Shown: positions 16,228-24,421 of the stretch, one piece after another
Numbering within the stretch: position 1 is the first letter of the stretch
How the letters are laid out: every line of letters starts with the position of its first letter
Source of the DNA: Planctomycetota bacterium
GTDB lineage: Bacteria; Planctomycetota; J058; JAJDCQ01
NCBI GenBank assembly: GCA_029260755.1
Contig: JAJDCQ010000234.1
Span: 1 to 44,205, forward strand
DNA length: 44,205 nt
Direction: 5' to 3'
Notes under the pieces: generated by a model
Told to the model about the DNA's origin: nothing
Seen by the model: only the letters and a program-made list of their open reading frames with translations
Databases searched by the model: none
Position numbers and translations under genes: made by a program

Positions 16228-19200
16228 ATGACACCGACCCCGCAGCCGCCCGGGCCGCCGCCCGCGCCGGTGCCGGCACCCCCGCTCGACCCTCCCCCGC
16301 CGCCGGCTCCCGCGCCGGCCGCCCCGCAGGCGCATCCGGCGGCTCCGCCGCCACCGCCGGGCGGTCCGTCCGCCTCGGATCACATCGCCACGGTCGCCTG
16401 GGGCGGCACCCCCGGCCCGGGGACGGTCGGCCCGGCCACCGCGCCGACCGTCCTGGGCGCCGCGCCCCATGGCTCGGCCGTCGGTCACTCGGGCACCGCG
16501 CCGATCGCCGGGATGCCCGTGCCGCAGCCCGTCGTCGCCGGGGGTCCCGCGCCGGCGCTGCCGGGCTCGGGCGTCGACCCGTTCATCGGCGCCGTCCTCC
16601 AGAACTACCAGATCACCGAGTTCCTCGGGCGCGGCGGGATGGGCAGCGTCTACCGCGCGCGCCACACGCTCCTCGAGCGCGAGGCGGCGATCAAGGTGCT
16701 CGCGCCGCAGTGGGCGACGAACCCGCAGGCCGCCGAGCGCTTCATCCGCGAGGCGAACACGGCCGCGTCGCTCAAGCATCCGCACGTCGTCGAGGTCTAC
16801 GACGTGGGGCGGGCGGGCACCGCGTACTACATGGCTATGGAGCTGGTCGACGGAGTGAGCGTCGGCGGGCTCCTCCGCGATCAGGGGCCGCTCGCGCTCC
16901 CGAATGCCGTCGCCGTCACCAAGGCGATGGCCCTCGCCCTCGGCGCGGCTCACGACAAGGGGCTGATCCACCGCGACGTCAAGCCCGAGAACATCCTGAT
17001 CCCCAAGGGCGGCGGCCGCCCGAAGCTGACCGACTTCGGCCTCGCCCGCGCCGTCGAGACGGCCGATGGCGACGGGCTGACCGCGCAGGGCGTCGTCCTC
17101 GGGACGCCGGGCTACATGGCCCCCGAGCAGTGCGACGACTCCGGCGGCGGCGGCGTCGACGCGCGGAGCGATCTCTACGCGCTCGGGGCGACCCTCTTCG
17201 CGATGCTCACCGGTCGCCCGCCGTTTCGCGAGGCGTCGTCTCTCCAGACGATCGTCAAGCAGATGAGCCAGCCGGCGCCGCCGCTGCGCTCGCTCGCCCC
17301 CGAGATCCCCGAGCCGGTCGCCGCCGTCGTCGACCGTCTCCTCGAGGGGGATGCCGGCCGTCGCCATCAGTCGGCCGCCGAGCTCATCAAGGCGCTCGAC
17401 GAGGCGATGCGGATCCCGTCGGGGCGCCTCGCCAACCTCGCCCTGGCGGACGGCGGCGCGGCATCGCCGCAGACGGTCAAGACCGCGCCCCGGAAGGCGC
17501 CCGCCGCGAAGACGGCGCCCACGGGCACGCTCCGGCTGGCCGGCGACCCGGGAACGGCGCCGCCGGGCGGGACGGCCGTGATGGGCGGCGGCGCGAAGCG
17601 GAAGTCCGGACGACGGATCAAGGCGACCTCCGGTCGGCGACGCGCCGCGGCTGCGCCCGTCGACGAGGAGCCGCAGCAGGCCTCGCCGGTCGCCGTCGCG
17701 CTCATCGTCGCGGGGATCGCGATTCCGGCGACGCTCGCGTTCGCCATGTTCGCGTTCCGCGGCGGGAACACCGACCCCGACCCCGATCCGGGGACGACGG
17801 TCGCGGCGGGCGTCGACGCCGACGATGACGACGACGGCGACTCGCGGCCGCGCGTGCCGATCACCGGCCGTCGCCCGGTCGACGAGGCCGGTGGAGACCC
17901 GGGCGGCGGGGCCGCCGCCGCGGACGACGACGACGACGATTCGAGCGACGCCGGTGGCGGCGCGTCGGCGGGCGGCGACACCTCCTCGCCAGCGGGGGGC
18001 GGGGGAACGACATCCGACCCTCGTCCGGGTTTCCCGCCGCTTCCGCCAGGGCTTCCAGGGCTGCCGCCTCGTCCGCAGGGGTTGCCGCCCGAGCTCGCCT
18101 GGCCGCCCCCTCCGCCGCTCGTCGCGGCGCATGCCCTCGTGGTCGAGAAGCTGACCCAGATCGAGGACACGGTGCGGCGCTCGGCCGCGAGGGCGATCAT
18201 CCGGCGATATCGCGAGCGGATCGAGCGCTGGGAGCTCTCCGGTCCCCCCGAGGAGCTGACGCGGCTCGGCGATCGGAGCCTCGCGACCTCGGCTCGGGAC
18301 ATCCTCGAGGGCCTGAGGCGGGCGGTCGACGACTGGTTCCGGGACGCCGGTCTCTCGCCGCCGAGCGAGGAGCAGCCCGTCGCCGGCGGGCCCGGCCCGG
18401 CGCCGGACGCGGATCTGCGCGAGCGGCTCCTCGAGGCGCTCTCGACGGCGCTGGCCGAGCACCCCGTGGGCGACCCGGAGCTCGAGCGGACGATCGCGAG
18501 CTACCACGGCCACACCGAGCGCGAGAGCCGCATCGCGCCGCCGCCTCCCGAGGTCTACTGGTGGGCCCGGGATCTGCTCGACGGCCCGAGCGTCGAGCGG
18601 CTGCGCGCGGCGCTCGAGGACGCGTACGAGGTCGCCGGCGCTCCGCTTCCGCGCGACCGCGGGCGCGAGCGTCTCGACGGCCCGGGCGAGCGCGAGGAGC
18701 ACGCGACGGGGCCGGGTGGCTTCCCGGTCGACGACGCCGGCTGGCCGAGGTTCACGCCGCAGCCCGAGCCTGACAGGCCGAGAGGGCCTCCGGACAGCGC
18801 CTACTTCTTCGACGCGCTCTCGAGGGCCGTGGGCGGCGCGGACTACCCGCTCGCTCGCCGGATCCAGGAGCACTTCCTCGGGTTCACGCGAGGCGAGGCG
18901 TCCCCCGAGGGCGGCCCGGGTGAGTCACGCCCCGGCCCGGGTGAGTCACGCCCCGGTCCGGGTGAGTCACGCCCCGGTCCCCGCGAGCGGCGCCCCGGTC
19001 CCGGTGAGCGACGTCCCGGTCCCGGTGAGCGACGTCCCGGTCCCGTTGAGCCGCCCGGCCAGGGAGGCGGTGGCCGTGGTGGAGGCGGGGGTCCTCCGAA
19101 GGATCCCGAGGCCCAGGCGTTCGCCGAGAAGCTCACCGCGTTCGACGAGGTCCTCGACAGGGCGCTCAGGCGCCTCCAGGGACACGAGCACGACCACGAT

Positions 19201-20388
19201 CGCATCGATCTGTGGCTTCGCCAGAGCCACCACTGGGTGCGCGGCGAGGTGCTCCGGGTCGACCGGGGTGGCGGCGACGTCGAGACCGCGCGGATCGAGA
19301 TGCGCGACATCTACGGTCGCGTCGAGATGCTCGAGCTCTGGCAGCTCTCCGACGCGTGCCTCGATCGGCTCGCTTACGAGGACAAGGCGAAGGGTGGCCC
19401 GGCGTTCTACTTCGCCCTCCTGACCCACCGCGGGGGGCGCGCCGTCGAGCTTCAGCCCTCGAAACGGACGCTCAACAGGCAGCCGCTCCTCGGCATCTTC
19501 AAGTCGGTCGTCGAGGGCCGCAAGGACGACGAGGAGGACGCCACCGACGTCCTGAAGAAGCTCGGCCGGGCGCGGGACCGCGACGCGGAGCTCGCGGTGC
19601 TGGACGAGCTCGCCGAGCCGCGCCTCCTCGCCACCGACGCCGTCTACGCCGTGCGCCTGCACCTCGAGCTTCGTCGGGCCTGGCTCGAGGAGCCCCTCGA
19701 CGCGCGGGTGGGCGACACCCTCGCGCACCTGACCCGCGGGAAGGGCCAAAGGAAGGGCGGTCGGACCGAGATCACCTGGACCGACGGCGCCGCCCTGCTC
19801 GAGGACTGGGCGGTCTGGAGCGACGACGAGGGCGACGAGCGCCACGAGCTCGACGGCGCGACCCTCCGGCTGGAGGGCGGCTGCGTCCTCGAGCTCCCCG
19901 TTCCCGCGAACGGGGACGCGGGCGTCCGGATCGCGTTCGAGATCGAGATCGAGGAGCGCGACGAGCCGTTCCTCGTCGGCGTCGGGGTGAGCGACCTGGA
20001 TGACCCCGAGCACGCCGTCGGCATCGAGCTCTCGGACGGCTGGGACGACGACGAGGAGCGCGCCTTCCACGCCGTGGCCGTCCGCTCCGTCGAGGGCGGC
20101 GGCGAGCCGGACGACCTCGGCGGGCTGGAGCTGGACCCCGCGCCGGTTCGTCGGATCGAGCTGCTCATCACCCGGGGCGAGCTCGTCGTGAAGGTAGGCG
20201 ACGAGAAGGACTCCGTTCGTCTCGACCGTCCGGTCCCCTCTCCCTGGCACGTCGTCGTGCAGGTCCACCAGGGGCGCTTCCGGATGAAGGCGCTCACGGT
20301 CGAGCTCGCCCCGAGCGACGAGTGGGAGCGCGATCACATCGACCGCGAGCTCCCCGACCCGAGCACGAAGCCGAGACCCGGCCGGTGA
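16228..20388 (+). CDS. receptor-like Ser/Thr kinase with repeat stalk and beta-sandwich-like tail
   Basis: 1,386 residues; GGAGG five bases before the ATG. Residues 1-125 are a Pro/Ala-rich disordered leader. The kinase domain (~127-393) has GRGGMGS, K156 in AAIK, HRD 248-250 with KPEN, DFG at 269-271, TPGYMAPEQ and LYALGATLFAMLTG, all intact for PknB-type activity. A transmembrane helix lies near 489-511 (VALIVAGIAIPATLAFAMFAF). The outside part starts with Asp/Gly/Pro-rich linkers, then two related helical segments with WxxxDLLDGPS-like motifs, a seven-residue tandem repeat (ESRPGPG) near 896-941, and a C-terminal domain near 1180-1386 with strands resembling concanavalin/LamG-type sandwiches (the last part by eye only). 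Operon with the PEGA gene and the next kinase (19 bases apart). Confidence 0.93.
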   Translation: MTPTPQPPGPPPAPVPAPPLDPPPPPAPAPAAPQAHPAAPPPPPGGPSASDHIATVAWGGTPGPGTVGPATAPTVLGAAPHGSAVGHSGTAPIAGMPVPQPVVAGGPAPALPGSGVDPFIGAVLQNYQITEFLGRGGMGSVYRARHTLLEREAAIKVLAPQWATNPQAAERFIREANTAASLKHPHVVEVYDVGRAGTAYYMAMELVDGVSVGGLLRDQGPLALPNAVAVTKAMALALGAAHDKGLIHRDVKPENILIPKGGGRPKLTDFGLARAVETADGDGLTAQGVVLGTPGYMAPEQCDDSGGGGVDARSDLYALGATLFAMLTGRPPFREASSLQTIVKQMSQPAPPLRSLAPEIPEPVAAVVDRLLEGDAGRRHQSAAELIKALDEAMRIPSGRLANLALADGGAASPQTVKTAPRKAPAAKTAPTGTLRLAGDPGTAPPGGTAVMGGGAKRKSGRRIKATSGRRRAAAAPVDEEPQQASPVAVALIVAGIAIPATLAFAMFAFRGGNTDPDPDPGTTVAAGVDADDDDDGDSRPRVPITGRRPVDEAGGDPGGGAAAADDDDDDSSDAGGGASAGGDTSSPAGGGGTTSDPRPGFPPLPPGLPGLPPRPQGLPPELAWPPPPPLVAAHALVVEKLTQIEDTVRRSAARAIIRRYRERIERWELSGPPEELTRLGDRSLATSARDILEGLRRAVDDWFRDAGLSPPSEEQPVAGGPGPAPDADLRERLLEALSTALAEHPVGDPELERTIASYHGHTERESRIAPPPPEVYWWARDLLDGPSVERLRAALEDAYEVAGAPLPRDRGRERLDGPGEREEHATGPGGFPVDDAGWPRFTPQPEPDRPRGPPDSAYFFDALSRAVGGADYPLARRIQEHFLGFTRGEASPEGGPGESRPGPGESRPGPGESRPGPRERRPGPGERRPGPGERRPGPVEPPGQGGGGRGGGGGPPKDPEAQAFAEKLTAFDEVLDRALRRLQGHEHDHDRIDLWLRQSHHWVRGEVLRVDRGGGDVETARIEMRDIYGRVEMLELWQLSDACLDRLAYEDKAKGGPAFYFALLTHRGGRAVELQPSKRTLNRQPLLGIFKSVVEGRKDDEEDATDVLKKLGRARDRDAELAVLDELAEPRLLATDAVYAVRLHLELRRAWLEEPLDARVGDTLAHLTRGKGQRKGGRTEITWTDGAALLEDWAVWSDDEGDERHELDGATLRLEGGCVLELPVPANGDAGVRIAFEIEIEERDEPFLVGVGVSDLDDPEHAVGIELSDGWDDDEERAFHAVAVRSVEGGGEPDDLGGLELDPAPVRRIELLITRGELVVKVGDEKDSVRLDRPVPSPWHVVVQVHQGRFRMKALTVELAPSDEWERDHIDRELPDPSTKPRPGR
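18914..19050 (+). repeat. 21-base tandem repeat encoding ESRPGPG
   Basis: About six and a half units of 21 bases (GGTGAGTCACGCCCCGGYCC type) encode E-(S/R)-R-P-G-P-G in frame. The first three units differ from the last three (ESR against ERR), so they expanded in two steps. The unit length is a multiple of three, so changes in number keep the frame. Confidence 0.9.
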
Positions 20389-20407
20389 GGGAGAGCCGAG
20401 GGGACCG

Positions 20408-23400
20408 GTGACTCGAGAGGACGAGGGCGCGCTCGGCGATCGTCTCGTCGCGGCGGGGCAGATCAAGCCCCACCAGCTCCTCGCGTGCAAGGCGATCCAG
20501 CACGCGCGCGGGAACGCGGGTCGACCGGTCAGCCTCTACGACGTCCTCGTCGAGCAGGGCTTCCTCGCGCCGACCGGCGCCAATGGAGGCGCGCTCCACG
20601 GATCGAGCGAGAGCGCCGGACCGTCGGTGATGGGCGCGAGCGTCGCGTTCACGCATCCTCGGCCGACGACGGGGCGCTACCCGGCCCCGGGGGCCGGGCC
20701 CGCCGTCGCCGTCCCCCCGCCGCTCGCGGGGCCGCCGGGCGCGTCGGGGAGCGGGGCCGGGGGGTCGCGGCCCGAGACGATCGGGCGCTACCGGATCATC
20801 GAGGAGGTCGGCAAGGGCGGGATGGGCGTCGTCTACCGCGCCCACGACCCGAAGCTCGACCGCGACGTGGCGATCAAGCTCGTCCGCGACGAGGTCATCG
20901 ACGACGAGCTCCGCGAGCGCTTCCGGCGCGAGGCGCGCGTCGTCGCGAAGATGCGCCACGGGAACATCGCGAACATCCACGAGTGCGGCGAGACGCCCGA
21001 CGGACGCCCCTACCTCGTGATGGACTTCATCGCCGGCGGCGCCCTCCCGGCCATCTTCGAGGCGAAGCGACCGTCGTACCGCCGGATCGCCGAGATCGTC
21101 GCATCGGTCGCGCGCGCCCTCGCCCACGCCCACGACCAGGGGATCGGGCACCGGGATGTGAAGCCGGCCAACGTGATGATCGGCGACGGCGGCGTCGTCT
21201 ACCTCACCGACTTCGGCCTGGCGAGCGACGTCGCCGCGAACACGCAGCTCACCTCGCACGGTCGCGTCCTCGGCACGCCGGCCTACCTCGCGCCCGAGCA
21301 GGCCGACGGGGAGCCCGAGGACATCGGCCCGCACAGCGACGTCTACGGCGCCGGCGGGCTGCTCTACTGGTGCCTGACCGGGCGGGCGCCGTTCGAGGCG
21401 CCCCGGATCGCCGGGCTGATCAAGCAGATCCTCTTCGACCGTCCGACGTGGCCGACCGAGCTCCGCTCGGACGTCCCCGAGGCGCTCGAGAAGATCACGA
21501 TGCGCTGCCTCGAGAAGGAGCCGGCGCGGCGCTACCGGACGGCCGAGGCGCTCGCGACCGCGCTCGAGCGGTTCGCCGAGGGCCCGCGCAAGAGCGGCAA
21601 GCTCGCTCGCTCGGGGATCGGCGGCGCGGCGAGGGGACGCGGGCCGAACCCGTTCGTCATCGTCGCGAGCATCGCGATCGTGATCGGGCTGCCGGTCGGC
21701 GGGTGGCTGCTCCTGCGCGGCTCCGGCGATCCGGTCGAGCCGGTCGCTCCGGCGACCGAGCGACCGACCGAGGTGGCGGGCTCGACCCCGACGATCGAGG
21801 GCGGAGGCGAGGCGGCCTCCGAGGCCGGCGAGGCGGGCGAGGGAGCGGACGGCGGCGCGACGATCGACGAGCCGACGGCGACCGGCTCGGAGTCCACGGC
21901 GAGCGGCGCGGCCGGCGGCGGCGCGACCGGAGACGAGGGCGGCGGCCCGTCGTCCGGATCGCCCGAGGCGGGGAGCTATCGCCCCTGGTCCTCGGGCACC
22001 CCGGACGGGATCTCGCCGCCGACCGAGGCGTCGGGCGGCGGCGCGCTCCCCGACGGCGACTTCATCCTCATCGTCCGGACCTCGTTCGGCGCCGCCAGGC
22101 TGACCTTCCCCGGATCGATCGAGGCGACGTTCGAGCTCTCCGAGAGTGGCCGGGTGGACGAGGCGCTCGCGGCGCTCGCGACGATCATCGAGGACGGCCC
22201 CGGGTTCGCGGGGCCGCGCATCTTGCGCGCGCTGATCCGCCGTCGCGTGGGCGACCTCGACGGCGCCGCCGCGGACCTCACCGACGCGATCGAGCGCGGC
22301 GGGGCGGACGAGGCCGGCCTCGGGCGAGGAACCCGGATGCTCCTCGCCGATGTCCACTTCGAGCGGCACGACACGGGCGCCGCCCTGGCGAGCCTCTCGG
22401 AGCTCGCCGAGCTGCTGACCGGGCGACCGAGGCTGTCGGTCCTGCTCGCCCGGATCGACATCCTCCGGCGACGAGGGGATCTCCTCGAGGCGAACGCCGC
22501 GGTCGACGAGGTGCTCCGGGTGGCGCCGGATCACCCGGGCGCCCTCTGCGCGCGCGTCGAGATCGCGCTCGAGCGTCGCGACCTCGTCGCCGCCGAGCGC
22601 GACCTGGAGCGCCTGACGCCGGCGACGGTCCACCCGACCCACCGGCTCTTCCTCGGCGGTCGGATGGCCGCCCTGAACGGGCAGCCCGACCGCGCGCTCG
22701 AGATGTTCGAGGACGCGCTCCGGATGGACCCGGGCTTCGTCCCGGTCGCGCTCGAGATGGGCATCGTCCTGGCGCGCATGGGGCGGACCGACGACGCGAA
22801 CGGGATCCTCGAGAAGGTGGTGAACGCCGACGCGCACGGCGAGTGGGGCCTCGCGGCGACCGTCTGGATGGCCCGCGTGTGGACGAACAGGGGGAGGATC
22901 GAGCGGGCGCTCACCCTCGTCGAGCGGGCGCTCTCGATCCACCCCCAGGACGCGTTCGCGCTCCACACCAAGGCGTTCGCGCTCGCCAAGGCGCGGCGCG
23001 AGGAGGAGGCCCTCGCGGCGCTCGCCGAGGCGAGGAAGCATCTCGTTCCGACGCCGGCCGCCCGGGCCCAGCTCCTCGTCGACGCCGCCCTGGTGGCTCA
23101 CTGGAGCGAGCGGCACGAGGACGCCCGCCGCGATGCGGCCGCGGCGATCGAGGCCGACCCGACCCTCGCCCTCGGCTACTTCGTCCGCGCGATCTCGCGC
23201 CACAAGCTCGGCGACGAGGACGGCTGCGTCGTCGATCTCAGCGCCTCGATCCGCTGCAACCCGCTCTACGCGAGCGCCCGGCGCCGCCGGGCCGACCACC
23301 GGCGCGATCGCGGTGACTGGGCCGGAGCCGAGGAGGACTACAGCGCCTACCTCCGCGTCTGGCCCGACACCCGAGGCATCCTGGGCGACCGCGCCGCGGT

Positions 23401-23551
23401 CCGCGTCGAGCTCGGCCGCTTCGAAGACGCGATCGCCGACTACCGCCACATCCTCCGGTTCACCACGAAGGAGAATCGGAGAGGTGAGCTCGAGGCGAAG
23501 ATCGCCGAGCTCGAGGCCCGAAAGAGCGGCGGCCGAAAGAGCGGCGGGTAG
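20408..23551 (+). CDS. receptor-like Ser/Thr kinase with TPR extracytoplasmic domain
   Basis: 1,047 residues from GTG. The N-terminal ~60 residues (GDRLVAAGQIKPHQLLACKA, then LVEQGFL) look like the small helical segment found at the N-terminus of some secretion ATPases and PVC kinases. The kinase domain (~125-395) has GKGGMGV, AIK lysine, HRD 248-250, DFG at 268-270, TPAYLAPEQ and CLEKEPARRYRTAE. A transmembrane helix lies near 416-437 (FVIVASIAIVIGLPVGGWLLL). After a Gly/Thr/Glu-rich spacer, residues ~560-1040 are a row of TPR units such as PDRALEMFEDALRMDPGFVP and IERALTLVERALSIHPQDAF, a protein-binding solenoid. Activity motifs are intact. It is probably co-transcribed with the kinase at 16228, and the two may form one signalling unit. 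Confidence 0.94.
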   Translation: MTREDEGALGDRLVAAGQIKPHQLLACKAIQHARGNAGRPVSLYDVLVEQGFLAPTGANGGALHGSSESAGPSVMGASVAFTHPRPTTGRYPAPGAGPAVAVPPPLAGPPGASGSGAGGSRPETIGRYRIIEEVGKGGMGVVYRAHDPKLDRDVAIKLVRDEVIDDELRERFRREARVVAKMRHGNIANIHECGETPDGRPYLVMDFIAGGALPAIFEAKRPSYRRIAEIVASVARALAHAHDQGIGHRDVKPANVMIGDGGVVYLTDFGLASDVAANTQLTSHGRVLGTPAYLAPEQADGEPEDIGPHSDVYGAGGLLYWCLTGRAPFEAPRIAGLIKQILFDRPTWPTELRSDVPEALEKITMRCLEKEPARRYRTAEALATALERFAEGPRKSGKLARSGIGGAARGRGPNPFVIVASIAIVIGLPVGGWLLLRGSGDPVEPVAPATERPTEVAGSTPTIEGGGEAASEAGEAGEGADGGATIDEPTATGSESTASGAAGGGATGDEGGGPSSGSPEAGSYRPWSSGTPDGISPPTEASGGGALPDGDFILIVRTSFGAARLTFPGSIEATFELSESGRVDEALAALATIIEDGPGFAGPRILRALIRRRVGDLDGAAADLTDAIERGGADEAGLGRGTRMLLADVHFERHDTGAALASLSELAELLTGRPRLSVLLARIDILRRRGDLLEANAAVDEVLRVAPDHPGALCARVEIALERRDLVAAERDLERLTPATVHPTHRLFLGGRMAALNGQPDRALEMFEDALRMDPGFVPVALEMGIVLARMGRTDDANGILEKVVNADAHGEWGLAATVWMARVWTNRGRIERALTLVERALSIHPQDAFALHTKAFALAKARREEEALAALAEARKHLVPTPAARAQLLVDAALVAHWSERHEDARRDAAAAIEADPTLALGYFVRAISRHKLGDEDGCVVDLSASIRCNPLYASARRRRADHRRDRGDWAGAEEDYSAYLRVWPDTRGILGDRAAVRVELGRFEDAIADYRHILRFTTKENRRGELEAKIAELEARKSGGRKSGG

Positions 23552-23574
23552 ACGAGGGAGCGCCCCGCTGGGGC

Positions 23575-23603
23575 TTGAAAACGACGGCCTCGTCTGCGAT
23601 GCT
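23575..23603 (+). promoter_or_regulatory. possible promoter of the small basic protein gene
   Basis: TTGAAA (23575-23580) and GATGCT (23598-23603) are 17 bases apart. The -35 box is good, the -10 box poor (three of six). Low certainty. Confidence 0.3.
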
Positions 23604-23631
23604 CGCGGCTCGTAACTCGAAGAGCCGCGAG
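23602..23631 (+). other. 10-bp perfect hairpin between kinase operon and small basic gene
   Basis: CTCGCGGCTC (23602-23611) and GAGCCGCGAG (23622-23631) flank a 10-base loop, 50 bases after the kinase stop and 49 bases before the small gene. It could end the kinase transcript or regulate the small gene's leader. No T-run follows. Confidence 0.55.
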
Positions 23632-23679
23632 CTCGCTCCCGCGCACGGGATCCGCGAGTGACCGAAGAATGAGGCGATC

Positions 23680-23802
23680 ATGGCCAGTACGTATCGACGT
23701 AAGCTCAAGTGGCGCAACAAGCGCGCGAACAAGGGACGGAAGCCCGGCTGGGGCCGGCGCAAGGGTTTCAAGACCAAGAAAGAGCTGAAGCCGCACGCCT
23801 AG
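23680..23802 (+). CDS. 40-residue highly basic protein
   Basis: Forty residues, M-A-S-T-Y-R-R-K-L-K-W-R-N then NKRANKGRKPGWGRRKGF and a KTKKELKPHA end: about 18 Lys/Arg and no acidic residue except one Glu. Charge and size resemble small ribosomal or nucleic-acid-binding proteins, but it does not match bL34, bTHX or bL36 patterns that I know. Three aromatic Trp/Tyr-basic clusters could stack on RNA. The codons have the high-GC wobble of the host genes and the frame closes with a clean stop, followed by two hairpins. A weak GAGG lies at 23671-23674. It is between a kinase operon and a convergent lipoprotein gene; no functional link is evident. Confidence 0.72.
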   Translation: MASTYRRKLKWRNKRANKGRKPGWGRRKGFKTKKELKPHA

Positions 23803-23813
23803 GCCTCACCTCG

Positions 23814-23891
23814 CCGACCGCCCTTCCGCGGTCGGAGGCGCCCGTTCGAGCGACCAGGGGTCCCCTCGCGATCACGCGATGAGGGCCCCTG
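23814..23891. terminator. two hairpins between convergent small genes
   Basis: CCGACCGC-ccttcc-GCGGTCGG (23814-23835) and an imperfect longer stem with outer CAGGGG/CCCCTG and inner CGCG/CGCG (23855-23891), followed by CTCTCGTTTCTC. They would serve as terminators for the 40-residue gene and, in reverse, the lipoprotein gene. Confidence 0.6.
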
Positions 23892-23948
23892 CTCTCGTTT
23901 CTCGGCCCACCGCCTCGACCTCGGGTGACGCGCGCCGCGCGCGCCCGA

Positions 23949-24239
23949 TCAGTCGCGAACGACCCACATGCCGCCGACGAACGCGTGGCCGCAGCCGTTC
24001 TTGTGGTGGTGGCCCTTCCAGTGGTACCACTTGCCGTGGCGCTTGTAGTGCCCGCAGCCGGCCGAGTGGCTGTGGCCCTTCTTGATCACGACGACGGTGC
24101 CGCCGTGATGGCCGCCGCCGCCGCTCTTGTGGACGACCGTCGTCTTGCTCCGGCGGCCGCAGGCCGGGAGGGCGATGAGCGCCGTGATGAAGGCGATCAG
24201 GAACAGGCTCTTCGCCAGGATGGTCAGGGTTCGAGTCAT
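23949..24239 (-). CDS. small His/Gly-rich lipoprotein
   Basis: 96 residues with AAGGAG before the ATG on the minus strand. The signal peptide TRTLTILAKSLFLIAFITAL ends in LPAC, a lipobox-like site with C27 as the lipidated residue. The mature part has runs rich in His, Gly, Lys and Trp (SGGGGHHGGTVVVIKKGHSH, then HYKRHGKWYHWKGHHHKNGC), which could bind metal ions such as nickel, zinc or copper, and two further cysteines. It is probably anchored to the envelope. No recognised family. A metal-binding role is inferred only from composition. The gene is on its own on this strand, divergent from the phosphoenolpyruvate carboxylase gene. Confidence 0.85.
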   Translation of the reverse strand: MTRTLTILAKSLFLIAFITALIALPACGRRSKTTVVHKSGGGGHHGGTVVVIKKGHSHSAGCGHYKRHGKWYHWKGHHHKNGCGHAFVGGMWVVRD

Positions 24240-24321
24240 CGTCGTCTCCTTCTGATCGGTTCATACGAAGGAACGCCCGATCCTCTCACGAGGTGTCGGT
24301 GGGATGCCCCCGGGGCGCGCG

Positions 24322-24350
24322 TTGAGGCGGTCGGGCGGAGTCGCTAGGAT
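24322..24350 (+). promoter_or_regulatory. promoter of the phosphoenolpyruvate carboxylase gene
   Basis: TTGAGG (24322-24327), 17-base spacer, TAGGAT (24345-24350). The leader would be about 65 bases and includes a GC palindrome (GCCCGCCGGCGGGC) before the GAGGA site and the GTG at 24422. Confidence 0.5.
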
Positions 24351-24421
24351 ACCGCCTGTAAGGGATTTGAGTCCAACCAGAGACCCGCCCCGCCCGCCGG
24401 CGGGCCGCCGAGGAACGCCGC

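Noticed and set aside
20294..23449. A 1,051-codon minus-strand open frame opposite the TPR kinase
   Set aside because: Same mirror effect; no motif or start context, while the plus strand has full kinase motifs.
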